This document shows, in pieces, positions 43,940 to 51,576 of a stretch of 55,669 bases of DNA. Every line of letters begins with the position of its first letter. Positions within the stretch are counted from its first letter, which is position 1. The DNA is from JACJWR01 sp964547485. Lineage in GTDB: Bacteria > Actinomycetota > Actinomycetes > S36-B12 > UBA10799. The stretch is from the NCBI GenBank assembly GCA_964547485.1, contig CAZJNU010000009.1:1-55669 (forward strand), in the 5' to 3' direction. Below the pieces are notes generated by a model that was not told where the DNA came from, searched no databases, and worked only from the letters and a program-made list of their open reading frames with translations. The position numbers were made by a program, and so were the translations under genes.

Positions 43940-43972
43940 TTGACACTAGCGTCATATTGACACCAGCGTCAA
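43940..43972. promoter_or_regulatory. Promoter of the AtuA/carboxylase operon with two tandem TetR-type operators
   Basis: Two near-identical palindromes 17 bp apart: TTGACACTAGCGTCAT (43940-43955) and TTGACACCAGCGTCAA (43957-43972). On the minus strand, TTGACG (43972-43967) as -35 and TAGTGT (43948-43943) as -10 are separated by 18 bp, both inside the palindromes, and the ATG begins 7 nt later. A bound repressor would block RNA polymerase directly. The TetR protein encoded in the operon is the natural candidate. The divergent MoeA-like gene starts 41 bp away and may share control. Confidence 0.65.
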
Positions 43973-44012
43973 TAACCTGCGCTGTGCCGGTCGCACCGTC
44001 CACGCTGTACCC

Positions 44013-45206
44013 ATGACCCACGAAGCCCAGTCAGATCGCGCGCCCGGTGCCAACCCGCGGGCCGATCAACTCGGCTTCCCGCTGCACCGGGCCCGGTCGC
44101 GGGCCGTCGGCGCAATTCGGGCCGCCGAGGCGTTAGCCGTGTCGCCTGCGGAGGCGGTCGGGTCCGTGCTGGCATCCGACGCCACAGCGTTGGTGGATCT
44201 ACCCCCGTTCGACGTCGCCGACGACGACGGCTGGGCTGTGGCCGGACCCGGACCGTGGCGGATCGCAGTGGACCAACCGCCACACGCCCCACTTCCGGAC
44301 GCAATGGCCATCCGAATCGAGCTGGGTGCGGCCCTCCCGCCCAACAGCACCGGCGTGCTGCCAGGGCCCGCCGGACAGTCCGACGGGAATCACCTCACCG
44401 CCAGGGGGGCACACCCGGGGCACGTCGAATTCGGGGCCCACACCAGATTCCGCGGCGCGGATGCGGCCGCCGGTACCGTGCTTGCGGTTGCCGGAGACCG
44501 CGTCAGTCCCATCTGTGCCGGTCTGGCCGCGGCGGCGGGCAACGACATCCTGTGGGTCTTTCCAGCGCCCTCGGTCGTGCTGATGCTGATCAGCGACGAC
44601 GTCCTGGAGCACGGGTTGCCCAGCCGGGGTCGGTTGCGCGACTCGGTAGGTCCAATGGTTCCCGGTTGGATCGCGCAGGCCGGCGGCCAGGCCTATCCCA
44701 CCAGCCACACACCGGCGATCGACCTCGCAGCCGACATTGTCGACTCAGCTGCCGACGTCGTGATCGTCACCGGCGGAGCCGGCACCCGGGCGGCGCTCGG
44801 GCGGGCGGCCGCCGAACTGGCCGCGGAACCGATCGTCTCCCGCGTTGCTGTCGACCCGGGCGGCTCGATGGCCATGTTCCTGCTGCCCGACGGCCGACCG
44901 TTGATCGGGGTCCCGGGGGATCCGCTGGGCGGTATCGCGGCGTTGGTGTGCCTGGTGCTGCCCGTGATCCAGGCGATGGGCGGCGCCGTCGCCCCGCGCG
45001 GGCACCTCGGCAGGTTGCTGCACTCGCAGCGGGCCGGCGACCGCGCCCGACTGCTGCCGGTTACCCGGTCGGCGTCGGGTTTGGCCGCCACAGTGGGCGC
45101 TGACACCTCACCGCTGCGGGCTCTGACCCTCTCGGACGCCGTGGCAGTCGTCCCGGCGGGAGGCGCCGCCGCCGGGTCCGAAGTGGAGTACCTGCAACTT
45201 CCCTGA
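44013..45206 (+). CDS. Divergent MoeA-like molybdopterin biosynthesis family protein
   Basis: A 397-residue protein with the MoeA layout. DVADDDGWAVAG stands where MoeA has D-AMDGYA; a central MogA-like domain has VVLMLISDDVLEHG (in place of tGdEl), DSVGPMVPGWIAQAGG and DVVIVTGGAGTR (usual ttGG-S-G); a C-terminal domain has GGSMAMFLLPDGRPLIGVPGDPLGG (usual LPGNPvs). Several ligand residues are changed (GGAGT for GGVSVG; GDPLG for GNPVS), so it may not insert molybdate, and could be a paralog with another role. It starts next to the AtuA operon promoter. Confidence 0.8.
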   Translation: MTHEAQSDRAPGANPRADQLGFPLHRARSRAVGAIRAAEALAVSPAEAVGSVLASDATALVDLPPFDVADDDGWAVAGPGPWRIAVDQPPHAPLPDAMAIRIELGAALPPNSTGVLPGPAGQSDGNHLTARGAHPGHVEFGAHTRFRGADAAAGTVLAVAGDRVSPICAGLAAAAGNDILWVFPAPSVVLMLISDDVLEHGLPSRGRLRDSVGPMVPGWIAQAGGQAYPTSHTPAIDLAADIVDSAADVVIVTGGAGTRAALGRAAAELAAEPIVSRVAVDPGGSMAMFLLPDGRPLIGVPGDPLGGIAALVCLVLPVIQAMGGAVAPRGHLGRLLHSQRAGDRARLLPVTRSASGLAATVGADTSPLRALTLSDAVAVVPAGGAAAGSEVEYLQLP

Positions 45207-45239
45207 CCCCTCAACGTCAGCAGCGTCTACCCTGCAAAG

Positions 45240-46304
45240 GTGCTGACCGATGACGACCGTGGTGGGAAGTTGGTTCTGCCGGAGCGCAACGTCCCCCCCG
45301 GTCGGCAGTTCGCCCTCCGTGCCGGCGTGGCACTGGGCTGCATCGTCGTCGCTTCAGCCCTGGTCTACCTGGGTCGGTCGGGCTACCGGGATGTCACCGG
45401 CGACCCGTTGACGCCACTGGACGCCCTCTATTACGCGACCGTCTCACTCTCCACCACTGGCTACGGGGATATCACGCCGATCACGCCCGAGGCGCGGCTG
45501 GTGAACATCCTGATCATCACCCCGCTCCGACTGTTGTTCCTGATCGTGCTGGTCGGCACCACCATCGAAGTACTCACCCAACGGACTCGCGAGCAGAGCC
45601 GTGAGCGCGCCTGGAGGAAGAAAGTGCAGCACCATTCGGTCGTCATCGGCTACGGCGTGAAGGGTCGTGCCGCGGTAGCCACGCTGCTGCAGGCCGGTGA
45701 GCGGGTAGACCGAATTGTCGTGATCAGCCCCGATCCGCTGGCCGTGGAGGAGGCGTCCCGGCTCGGGGTGTTCTCGGTGTTGGGCGATGCCCGACGCGAA
45801 GACGTGTTGAAGCAGGCCGAAGTCCAACGCGCGGACAAGGTGATCGTCGCCACCAACTCCGATGACACGACCGTACTCATCACACTGTCGGTCAATCGGC
45901 TGAACAAGAAGGCGTCGCTGGTTGCGGCGGCCCGGGAATCCAGCAACGCCGATCTGCTGCGCGCCAGTGGTGCCACCAGCGTCGTACCGACTGCGGAATC
46001 CGCCGGCCAGCTGCTGGGTCTGGCCAGCGTCGCACCGGAAGCCGGCAGTTTGATGGAGGATCTGTTGGATCCGGCGATGGGCTTGGAGGTCACCCAACGG
46101 CCGGCTGCCCGAGACGAGATCGGACTCGACCCGGGTGCGCTACGCGCCCGCGGTCAGATCGTGCTAGCGGTTATCAGGGATGGCCGCACCATCCGGTTCG
46201 ATGAGGGAGGCGTGAAGCTGTTCCAGCGGGACGACCAACTGGTAGTCATCCAGCGCTGCACACCAGACCGGCGACGACGTCCCGACGACCAGTCACCTGG
46301 GTGA
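45240..46304 (+). CDS. Two-helix potassium channel with RCK (TrkA) domains
   Basis: A 354-residue channel subunit. Helix 1 is about 28-48; the pore loop carries LSTTGYGDITP (selectivity filter TGYGD); helix 2 is LFLIVLVGTTIEVL. A cytoplasmic RCK_N domain follows (VVIGYGVKGRAAVATLL, GxGxxG-type; ISPDPLAVEEA; LGDARREDVLKQAEV) and then an RCK_C-like end. It is a KcsA/MthK-type channel gated by a nucleotide or ion at the RCK ring. The GTG at 45240 has TACCCT 6 nt upstream (45228-45233): leaderless. Confidence 0.9.
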   Translation: MLTDDDRGGKLVLPERNVPPGRQFALRAGVALGCIVVASALVYLGRSGYRDVTGDPLTPLDALYYATVSLSTTGYGDITPITPEARLVNILIITPLRLLFLIVLVGTTIEVLTQRTREQSRERAWRKKVQHHSVVIGYGVKGRAAVATLLQAGERVDRIVVISPDPLAVEEASRLGVFSVLGDARREDVLKQAEVQRADKVIVATNSDDTTVLITLSVNRLNKKASLVAAARESSNADLLRASGATSVVPTAESAGQLLGLASVAPEAGSLMEDLLDPAMGLEVTQRPAARDEIGLDPGALRARGQIVLAVIRDGRTIRFDEGGVKLFQRDDQLVVIQRCTPDRRRRPDDQSPG

Positions 46305-46339
46305 CCGGCGCCCATCGGCCCTACCCCTAACCTGAGACC

Positions 46340-47650
46340 ATGATCGACCTGAAAGCGCTGCGCGCCGACCCCGAGAGGTACCGACGCAGTCAACATGCCC
46401 GCGGCGAAGACCCGACCCTGGTGGATTCACTGCTGCGGGCCGATGACGATCGGCGAACGGCGCTGGCTCAGTTCGAGTCGCTCCGCGCTGAACAGAAAGC
46501 GCTGGGTAAGCGGATCGGTGGCCTGACCGGGGCGAGCCGCCGAGGCACTGCGACTGAGCAGCAGCAGGCAGAGTTGGCGGAGCTGCTGGTCGCAACCGCG
46601 GAGCTCGCCGAGCAGGTCAAAGTCGCCGAGGCGGCTAGCCGGGAGGCACAGGCGGCGGTCATCGCCGGTGCCGGCGGCCTGTCCAACCTGGTGTCGGATA
46701 CCTCCCCCCGCGGTGGCGAGCAGGACTTCGTGGTGCTGGCTCGGGAAGGCCGCCCGCGCGATTTCGCCGACTCCGGCTTTGAGCCCCGGGACCACCTGGA
46801 ACTGGGCGAGCTGACCGGTGCCATCGACGTCGAGCGGGCCGCCAAAGTCAGCGGCAGCCGGTTCTACTACCTGACCGGTCCAGGTGCGATGTTGGAGCTC
46901 GCATTGGTGAACCTGGCGATGGCCTCCGCGGTCGCCAACGGGTTCACGCCGATGATCCCGCCAGCCTTGGTGAGTCCAGCCGCGATGGATGGCACCGGGT
47001 TCCTGGGTCAGGCCGCCGAGAACGTCTACCGCCTGGAAGCAGACGATCTCTACCTGGTCGGCACCGCCGAAGTACCGCTGGCCGCCTACCACAGCGACGA
47101 AATCCTCGATCCGTCGTCGCTACCCCTTCGCTACGTCGGATTCTCTCCCTGCTTTCGGCGCGAGGCCGGGACCTACGGAAAGGACACCAGGGGCATTATC
47201 CGGGTGCACCAGTTCGACAAGGTGGAGATGTTCTCGTTCTGTCCACCGGCCGAGGCAGAGGCGGAGCATCTGCGGCTGCTGGGCTGGGAGCGGGAGTTCA
47301 TGGACGCCCTGGAGTTGCCCTACCGGGTGATCGACGTCGCGACCGGGGACCTCGGATCCTCGGCGGCGCGCAAGTTCGATATCGAAGCGTGGATCCCGAC
47401 GCAGGGCACCTACCGGGAGGTCACCTCCACGTCCAACTGCACCGACTTCCAGGCGAGGCGGTTGAATATCCGGACCCGCGACGTTCAAGGTCGCCCGACC
47501 CCGCTCGCCACCCTGAATGGCACGTTGTGCGCGATTCCTAGGATCATCGTGGCCCTGCTGGAAAACCACCAACAGTCGGACGGAACGGTGCTCCTACCCG
47601 CAGCGCTGCGGCCGCTGATGGGTACCGCTGCCATCGAACTTCGCCGATGA
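46340..47650 (+). CDS. serS: Seryl-tRNA synthetase
   Basis: A 436-residue class II synthetase of normal length. The N-terminal coiled coil (about 30-110) binds the long variable arm of tRNA-Ser. Class II motif 2 is visible as CFRREAGTYGKDTRGIIRVHQFDKVE, quoted here in parts: FRREAGTYG and IRVHQFDKVE; the serine site lies in LVGTAEVPLAAYH; motif 3 is LNGTLCAIPRIIVALLENHQ. The ATG has TAACCT 6 nt upstream (46328-46333), so the message is probably leaderless. Two tRNA-Ser genes also lie in this window. Confidence 0.97.
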   Translation: MIDLKALRADPERYRRSQHARGEDPTLVDSLLRADDDRRTALAQFESLRAEQKALGKRIGGLTGASRRGTATEQQQAELAELLVATAELAEQVKVAEAASREAQAAVIAGAGGLSNLVSDTSPRGGEQDFVVLAREGRPRDFADSGFEPRDHLELGELTGAIDVERAAKVSGSRFYYLTGPGAMLELALVNLAMASAVANGFTPMIPPALVSPAAMDGTGFLGQAAENVYRLEADDLYLVGTAEVPLAAYHSDEILDPSSLPLRYVGFSPCFRREAGTYGKDTRGIIRVHQFDKVEMFSFCPPAEAEAEHLRLLGWEREFMDALELPYRVIDVATGDLGSSAARKFDIEAWIPTQGTYREVTSTSNCTDFQARRLNIRTRDVQGRPTPLATLNGTLCAIPRIIVALLENHQQSDGTVLLPAALRPLMGTAAIELRR

Positions 47651-47678
47651 GGGTGGCACTCCGGAATCGCGGTCCGGT

Positions 47679-48488
47679 ATGACCGAGCGCACATTGTTGG
47701 CCACCGATCTCGACGGAACTTTGCTGCGCTCGGACGGTTCAGTATCCGAGGCCACCAAGGACGCCATCGCCGAACTTGCCGACAATGCGCGGACCGAGCT
47801 CGTCTTCGTGACCGGTCGACCGCCGATGTTCCTCGAGGGTTTCGCAGAGCTGACAGGTCATCGCGGTTCAGTGATCGCGGCCAATGGCGCACTGGTGCTG
47901 GACCTGGCGACGCTCATCCCCAGCCGGATCCACTCGATCCCCGCGGACACTGCCGAGCGAGTGATGTCGGAGCTGACCCGGGCACATGCTGCGGTGGAAA
48001 TCCGCAGCATGTTGGCGGCTCCGGACGGACGCTTCGACCGGATTGTGACAGTCGGTCCCTACAGCGCCCGGGACCACGTCGAGCAAATGTGGGCCAAAGC
48101 CGCAGACGGCTGGCAAATCGCCAAGATGGTCGCCGTTGTCGACGACAGCCAACACCCGGACCTGTTCCTGGGCAGCGTCGAAGGGTTGCTGGCCGGGCTG
48201 GTGGAGGCGACTCACTCGAGTCACCGGGTGCCGATCGTGGAACTCGGCCCGCTCGGCGTAACAAAGGGCACCACCCTGGCCGACTATGCCGCCGAACTCG
48301 GGATTCCGTCGGCGAACGTCCACGCCGTCGGGGATATGCCCAACGATCTGTCGATGCTGGAGTGGGCAGGCCACTCCTACGCCGTTGCGAACGCCCACCC
48401 GCGGGTGCTGTCCGCGGCGGGGACACTACTGCCGGCCAACGATGCCGACGGGGTAGCGGGACTGATTCGCCGCCTACTGGAGCCTTGA
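47679..48488 (+). CDS. HAD-superfamily phosphatase, Cof type
   Basis: A 269-residue protein. Motif I is LLATDLDGTLLRSDG (nucleophile D and acid D), motif II FVTGRPP, then the Cof-type IIB cap starting AANGALVLD, motif III Lys in VTKGTTLADYA, and motif IV HAVGDMPNDLSMLEWAG. This matches sugar-phosphate or flavin-nucleotide phosphatases of the Cof group; the substrate is open. It begins 28 bp after serS and is likely co-transcribed. Confidence 0.9.
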   Translation: MTERTLLATDLDGTLLRSDGSVSEATKDAIAELADNARTELVFVTGRPPMFLEGFAELTGHRGSVIAANGALVLDLATLIPSRIHSIPADTAERVMSELTRAHAAVEIRSMLAAPDGRFDRIVTVGPYSARDHVEQMWAKAADGWQIAKMVAVVDDSQHPDLFLGSVEGLLAGLVEATHSSHRVPIVELGPLGVTKGTTLADYAAELGIPSANVHAVGDMPNDLSMLEWAGHSYAVANAHPRVLSAAGTLLPANDADGVAGLIRRLLEP

Positions 48489-48859
48489 CCGAAGAATTTT
48501 TCGCAAATGATGCTCACGCCCGTGTAATTCGGCGGAAATCGGCTGAACCAGGCAATTCCGTGATGCAGAACACGCTCTTTACGAAAAGCTGTCGATCCCT
48601 GTGATTCAGGTCACCGATCAGGGCCTGGAAGCACCCGCAGACGTAGGTACGTTCGATTGTGTCGTTGCAGAGCGGTTCCGTTAGTTCCGGGTCGCGAACG
48701 ACCTGCTGAATCACCAACGGCCGCGCCCCCGATGGGCGCGCACCGACGGTGTACCGGGGTCTGACGATTCTCCGCACCGCCCAATCCGGGCGGCGGACGG
48801 AGGAGTCAGCCGGACGCGAAGACGCGATCCGCCGGGAGGCAGTCCAGGGAGGAATCCAC
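48489..48859. promoter_or_regulatory. Long leader/regulatory region of the NlpC/P60 gene with Crp-like site
   Basis: A 370-bp gap without a gene. TGTGATTCAGGTCACC (48600-48615) fits the Crp/GlxR consensus TGTGA-N6-TCACA with one mismatch. Several GC-rich inverted repeats lie closer to the gene (around 48725-48830), so a structured 5' leader is possible. I could not match it to the c-di-AMP (ydaO) riboswitch often found before such genes. Confidence 0.4.
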
Positions 48860-49750
48860 ATGCGAGTTGCCAAGCGACTCACACTGCCCATCGCCGCGGC
48901 GGCCGCCTCGATGAGCGTCCTCGCGGCTGTCCCCGCGACGGCGGCTCCGGCCGCGTCCGCCACCACTCAGGTAGCGGCGGCGAAGGCCGCACCGAACGCC
49001 TGGGCCAAGCTTTCGCTGGCCCAGAAGGAAGCCCGGCTGGACCAGGCCCGTAAACACAAGGTGCTCGTGGCTGTGACGGCCACTTTGGGAGCCCGCAAGC
49101 GCCACGTTGAGGCTGTCCGCAACGAGTACAAGCTCGCGGTAGCCGCCGAGAAGGCCGCTGCTGCGAAGGTCACCCAGGCCGACTCCAGCAGCGTTGCCGC
49201 TGCCCAGCAGGAGGCAACCCGCCTGGCGGTGGCACGGACCCGCTGGGCCAAGATGCTGCCCTCAGCCGAGGCGGATCTGTGGCGCACCATGCGCAACCGT
49301 GAGATCGCCCGTCGGGCCCTCGCGCAGGCGAATGCCCGCGTCAAGTCCGTTGACGCCCACGAGAAGTGGGTGGTGGATACTCGGGCGCGGGTGGTCAGTC
49401 TTGCCAAGAGCCGCGCTGGCGTGTCCTCCTACGTCAGGGGTGGCGAGGGGCCGTACAGCTTTGACTGCTCTGGTCTGACCATGTGGTCCTACTCGCAGGT
49501 CGGGATCGACATTCCGCACTACTCCGGGGCCCAGATGGTGACCGGGCGCGCGATCCCGGTCGCGCTGAACCAGATGGTGCCCGGCGACCTGATGTACTTC
49601 GGCAGCGGCGGATCCCGCCACGCGGCGATGTACATCGGCGACGGTCAGGTGGTCCAGGCCAACAACCCCAGTAGCGGAGTCTCGATCGACTACGCCTACG
49701 CCAGCTGGAACATGTACGACTACGCGGGCTCGACCAGGCTCATCTACTGA
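48860..49750 (+). CDS. Secreted NlpC/P60 peptidoglycan hydrolase
   Basis: A 296-residue protein, ATG after AGGGAGGA. Signal peptide (about 1-30, ending AVPATAAPA), then an Ala/Lys/Arg-rich coiled-coil region (about 45-175), then a C-terminal NlpC/P60 domain: GPYSFDCSGLTMWSY (catalytic Cys), PGDLMYFG, SRHAAMYIGDGQVV (catalytic His) and a polar third residue after QANN. It should cleave the stem peptides of peptidoglycan, as RipA/RipB-type proteins do; the coiled coil may control access. A strong hairpin terminator follows. Confidence 0.92.
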   Translation: MRVAKRLTLPIAAAAASMSVLAAVPATAAPAASATTQVAAAKAAPNAWAKLSLAQKEARLDQARKHKVLVAVTATLGARKRHVEAVRNEYKLAVAAEKAAAAKVTQADSSSVAAAQQEATRLAVARTRWAKMLPSAEADLWRTMRNREIARRALAQANARVKSVDAHEKWVVDTRARVVSLAKSRAGVSSYVRGGEGPYSFDCSGLTMWSYSQVGIDIPHYSGAQMVTGRAIPVALNQMVPGDLMYFGSGGSRHAAMYIGDGQVVQANNPSSGVSIDYAYASWNMYDYAGSTRLIY

Positions 49751-49790
49751 TCCTTCTCGCAAGTGCAGTAGTTCGACCAAGGCACCAACC

Positions 49791-49825
49791 GGAGCCGGGC
49801 GTGGGTACTTACCCCGCCCGGCTCC
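49791..49825 (+). terminator. Terminator after the NlpC/P60 gene
   Basis: Perfect 10-bp stem GGAGCCGGGC / GCCCGGCTCC, 40 bp after the stop. No T-run. It stands between convergent genes and may work in both directions. Confidence 0.6.
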
Positions 49826-49832
49826 GCGTCGT

Positions 49833-50246
49833 CTACTGGCTGCCATCCCGCGCATACGACACCGCACGTTGTTCTTCCGGCGACAGCGCGTCACTGGCGG
49901 AACCGCCCACACCCTTGAGAAATGTCCTCGACTCCGCACGACCATGCAGCGCGGTGATCACTAGACCCTCACCATTGTCGTCCAGCAGAGCGGCGGTGAA
50001 CGACTGTCGACCCGCAACGTCATCGAAAGCGTCGTACCGAACGACGGATACGTGCCGCAGCGCGCCGTCTGCGGGGTTGGGTACGCCCACGATCGGCGCC
50101 GCCGACGGCGGACTGCCCGGTCCCGCCCAGGGCTCAGTGGCTGCCCCCGGCGCCGGCCGGGCACGTCGGTCCCGGCGGGCCACCAGGCTCGACCAGCCGG
50201 CCACGATCAATGCGATCAGAGCGACACCCAGCGCAACCATGTCCAC
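49833..50246 (-). CDS. DUF4446-family membrane protein
   Basis: A 137-residue protein. One N-terminal helix (about 3-20), a Pro/Ala linker, and the DUF4446 domain: ALRHVSVVRYDAFDDVAGRQ, SFTAALLDDNGEGLVITALHG and AESRTFLKGV, ending LSPEEQRAVSYA. The family is widespread in Gram-positives and of unknown role. The GTG start has TAACCT 6 nt upstream (50253-50258 on the minus strand), a leaderless pattern. Confidence 0.87.
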   Translation of the reverse strand: MDMVALGVALIALIVAGWSSLVARRDRRARPAPGAATEPWAGPGSPPSAAPIVGVPNPADGALRHVSVVRYDAFDDVAGRQSFTAALLDDNGEGLVITALHGRAESRTFLKGVGGSASDALSPEEQRAVSYARDGSQ

Positions 50247-50283
50247 CGACCCAGGTTAGCCAGGTAGGTGGGGTGCAGCCGCC

Positions 50284-50299
50284 TATGACCCGGATCACA
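50284..50299. promoter_or_regulatory. Crp/GlxR-like site
   Basis: TATGACCCGGATCACA; its reverse complement TGTGATCCGGGTCATA matches TGTGA-N6-TCACA with one mismatch. It lies 35-40 bp before the DUF4446 start and about 50 bp before the first sRNA candidate. Confidence 0.4.
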
Positions 50300-50334
50300 C
50301 CCACCCGGGTATGGCCGATCAGCGCAGTGGGCAC

Positions 50335-50430
50335 AATGTGGACAGGAAGTGACGGGAGGCCACGGGGGAGTCTCCCGTCTGCCACGTCGGGTGGACCTGC
50401 GGCGCATCGCGGATCCACCCGACGTTTTTT
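50335..50430 (+). ncRNA. Candidate small RNA 1 with intrinsic terminator
   Basis: Two successive hairpins: GACGGGAG/CTCCCGTC (50351-50358, 50372-50379), then a 12-bp perfect stem ACGTCGGGTGGA/TCCACCCGACGT (50384-50395, 50414-50425) running into TTTTTT. This is a complete intrinsic terminator on the plus strand, more than 600 bp after the previous plus-strand gene, which has its own terminator. The 5' end is not defined; CACAAT at 50332 is a possible -10. No known RNA family is recognised. Confidence 0.5.
50384..50430 (+). terminator. Strong intrinsic terminator (orphan)
   Basis: 12-bp perfect stem followed by six T residues, the best intrinsic terminator in the window. No upstream gene needs it, hence the sRNA proposal. 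Confidence 0.85.
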
Positions 50431-50544
50431 CCTCCGGGTCCCTCAGGTTGCCCGCCGCCGATGACCAGTGTGTAGCCGATTGACTACCCTCCGGCGATGC
50501 TCCAGGAAAATTCAGTTGAAATCGCGACTATGTCCCGCCACGGC

Positions 50545-50632
50545 TTGCCTTCGACGCTGAGGGCCGCCTAGTCTGGGGGTGTCTGGGCGCCCCCGCATCC
50601 CCCGTCGGCGGCGCCCAGACCTCAATCTTTTT
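50545..50632 (+). ncRNA. Candidate small RNA 2 (promoter, hairpin, T-run)
   Basis: TTGCCT (50545-50550) and TAGTCT (50569-50574), spaced by 18 bp, look like a sigma-70-type promoter. Transcription from about 50580 would give an RNA of about 50 nt made of an 11-bp stem GTCTGGGCGCC/GGCGCCCAGAC (50581-50591, 50610-50620), a C-rich loop with two runs of five C residues, and a tail ending in TTTTT. The C-rich loop recalls actinobacterial 6C RNAs, but only one such hairpin is present. Confidence 0.45.
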
Positions 50633-50727
50633 CCGTCGGTCTCATTCACCCCTGCAAGTCTCGCCAGCTCGACAGGCGCAGGCTGCCCCGTGCTGCGTCT
50701 CCACTCGGGTAGGTGCATCCTTGGCGC

Positions 50728-51540
50728 GTGGCCTTGACTCGCGAACCGCTGGTGATAGCCCATCGCGGTGCCAGTGACGAACTGGCCGAACACACTTTGA
50801 CTGCTTACGAGGAAGCAATCACCGCTGGTGCGGATGCGCTTGAATGCGACGTCCGGCTGACCGCGGACACGGTTCTGGTATGCGTGCACGACCGCCGTAT
50901 CGACCGCACCTCCGATGGCAGAGGTGTGGTTGCCACCAAGACGTTGGCGCAGTTGGAGGAACAGGATTTCGCGGGCTGGAAGCATGAGTGGCCGAGCGGG
51001 CTTGACAGCGATGACCAGCCGCCGCCCTACGACGCCATTGCGCGAAAGGTACTGACGCTGGATCGTCTGCTCGAGTTGACGACTTCGGTGGACCGCCCGG
51101 TGGGCCTGTCCATCGAGACGAAGCACCCCACCCGGTTTGGCGGTTTGGTCGAGTCCATGCTTGTGGACACCCTGTCCCGTTACGGGTTGTTGGAGCCCCG
51201 AAGATCGGGGGCGGGAGCAATCCGGATGATGTCCTTCGCCGAGTCGGCCGTTCGGCGGATGCGCACCCTGGCGCCGGATCTCGACCGGGTGTTCCTTATG
51301 GACCGGGTGCCGGTCAGATGCCGCGCCGGTTGGCTCCCGTTCGGTGCCCGGTACGCGGGACCGGGGATTGAGATCATCCGTCGTCACCCCGGTTATGTGC
51401 GAAAGGTCCATGAGGCCGGGGGCAAGGTGCACGTCTGGACGGTAGACGAGCCGGATGATGTCGATCTTTGCCTATCGCTCGGAGTCGACGGGATCATCAC
51501 CAATCGGCCGGCCGCGGTGCGAGACCGGGTCTACGGCTGA
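50728..51540 (+). CDS. Glycerophosphodiester phosphodiesterase
   Basis: A 270-residue GDPD-fold protein. LVIAHRGASDELAEHT (catalytic His and Arg, then the loop Glu region) and ALECDVRLTAD with VHDRRIDRT (metal Glu/Asp and second His) form the active site; IETKHPTRFG supplies another ligand, and the end VHVWTVDEPDDVDLCLSLGVDGIITNRP is the standard W-TVD and GVDGIiTD segment (given as VHVWTVDEP and LGVDGIITNRP). It is soluble, with no signal peptide. GTG 50728 leaves the usual few residues before VIAHRG; GTG 50713 is an alternative. Confidence 0.9.
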   Translation: MALTREPLVIAHRGASDELAEHTLTAYEEAITAGADALECDVRLTADTVLVCVHDRRIDRTSDGRGVVATKTLAQLEEQDFAGWKHEWPSGLDSDDQPPPYDAIARKVLTLDRLLELTTSVDRPVGLSIETKHPTRFGGLVESMLVDTLSRYGLLEPRRSGAGAIRMMSFAESAVRRMRTLAPDLDRVFLMDRVPVRCRAGWLPFGARYAGPGIEIIRRHPGYVRKVHEAGGKVHVWTVDEPDDVDLCLSLGVDGIITNRPAAVRDRVYG

Positions 51541-51576
51541 CCCCTGCTCGGCCGGGCCCCTCACCACCACCTGCCG

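Larger units (their letters stand above)
50247..50727. other. Intergenic region holding two candidate small RNAs
   Basis: There is no protein gene in these 480 bp. The region lies between DUF4446 (minus) and GDPD (plus). It contains a Crp-like palindrome (50284-50299), a two-hairpin unit with a full intrinsic terminator, and a second promoter-hairpin-T-run unit, each listed separately. Confidence 0.6.

Noticed and set aside
48489..48859. c-di-AMP (ydaO) riboswitch before the NlpC/P60 gene
   Set aside because: The context is right, but I could not place the conserved core segments (such as the GGGGUGAAU-type element) in this leader.
50581..50632. 6C RNA
   Set aside because: 6C RNAs have two hairpins with C6 or longer loops; here there is one hairpin with two C5 runs split by GCAT.
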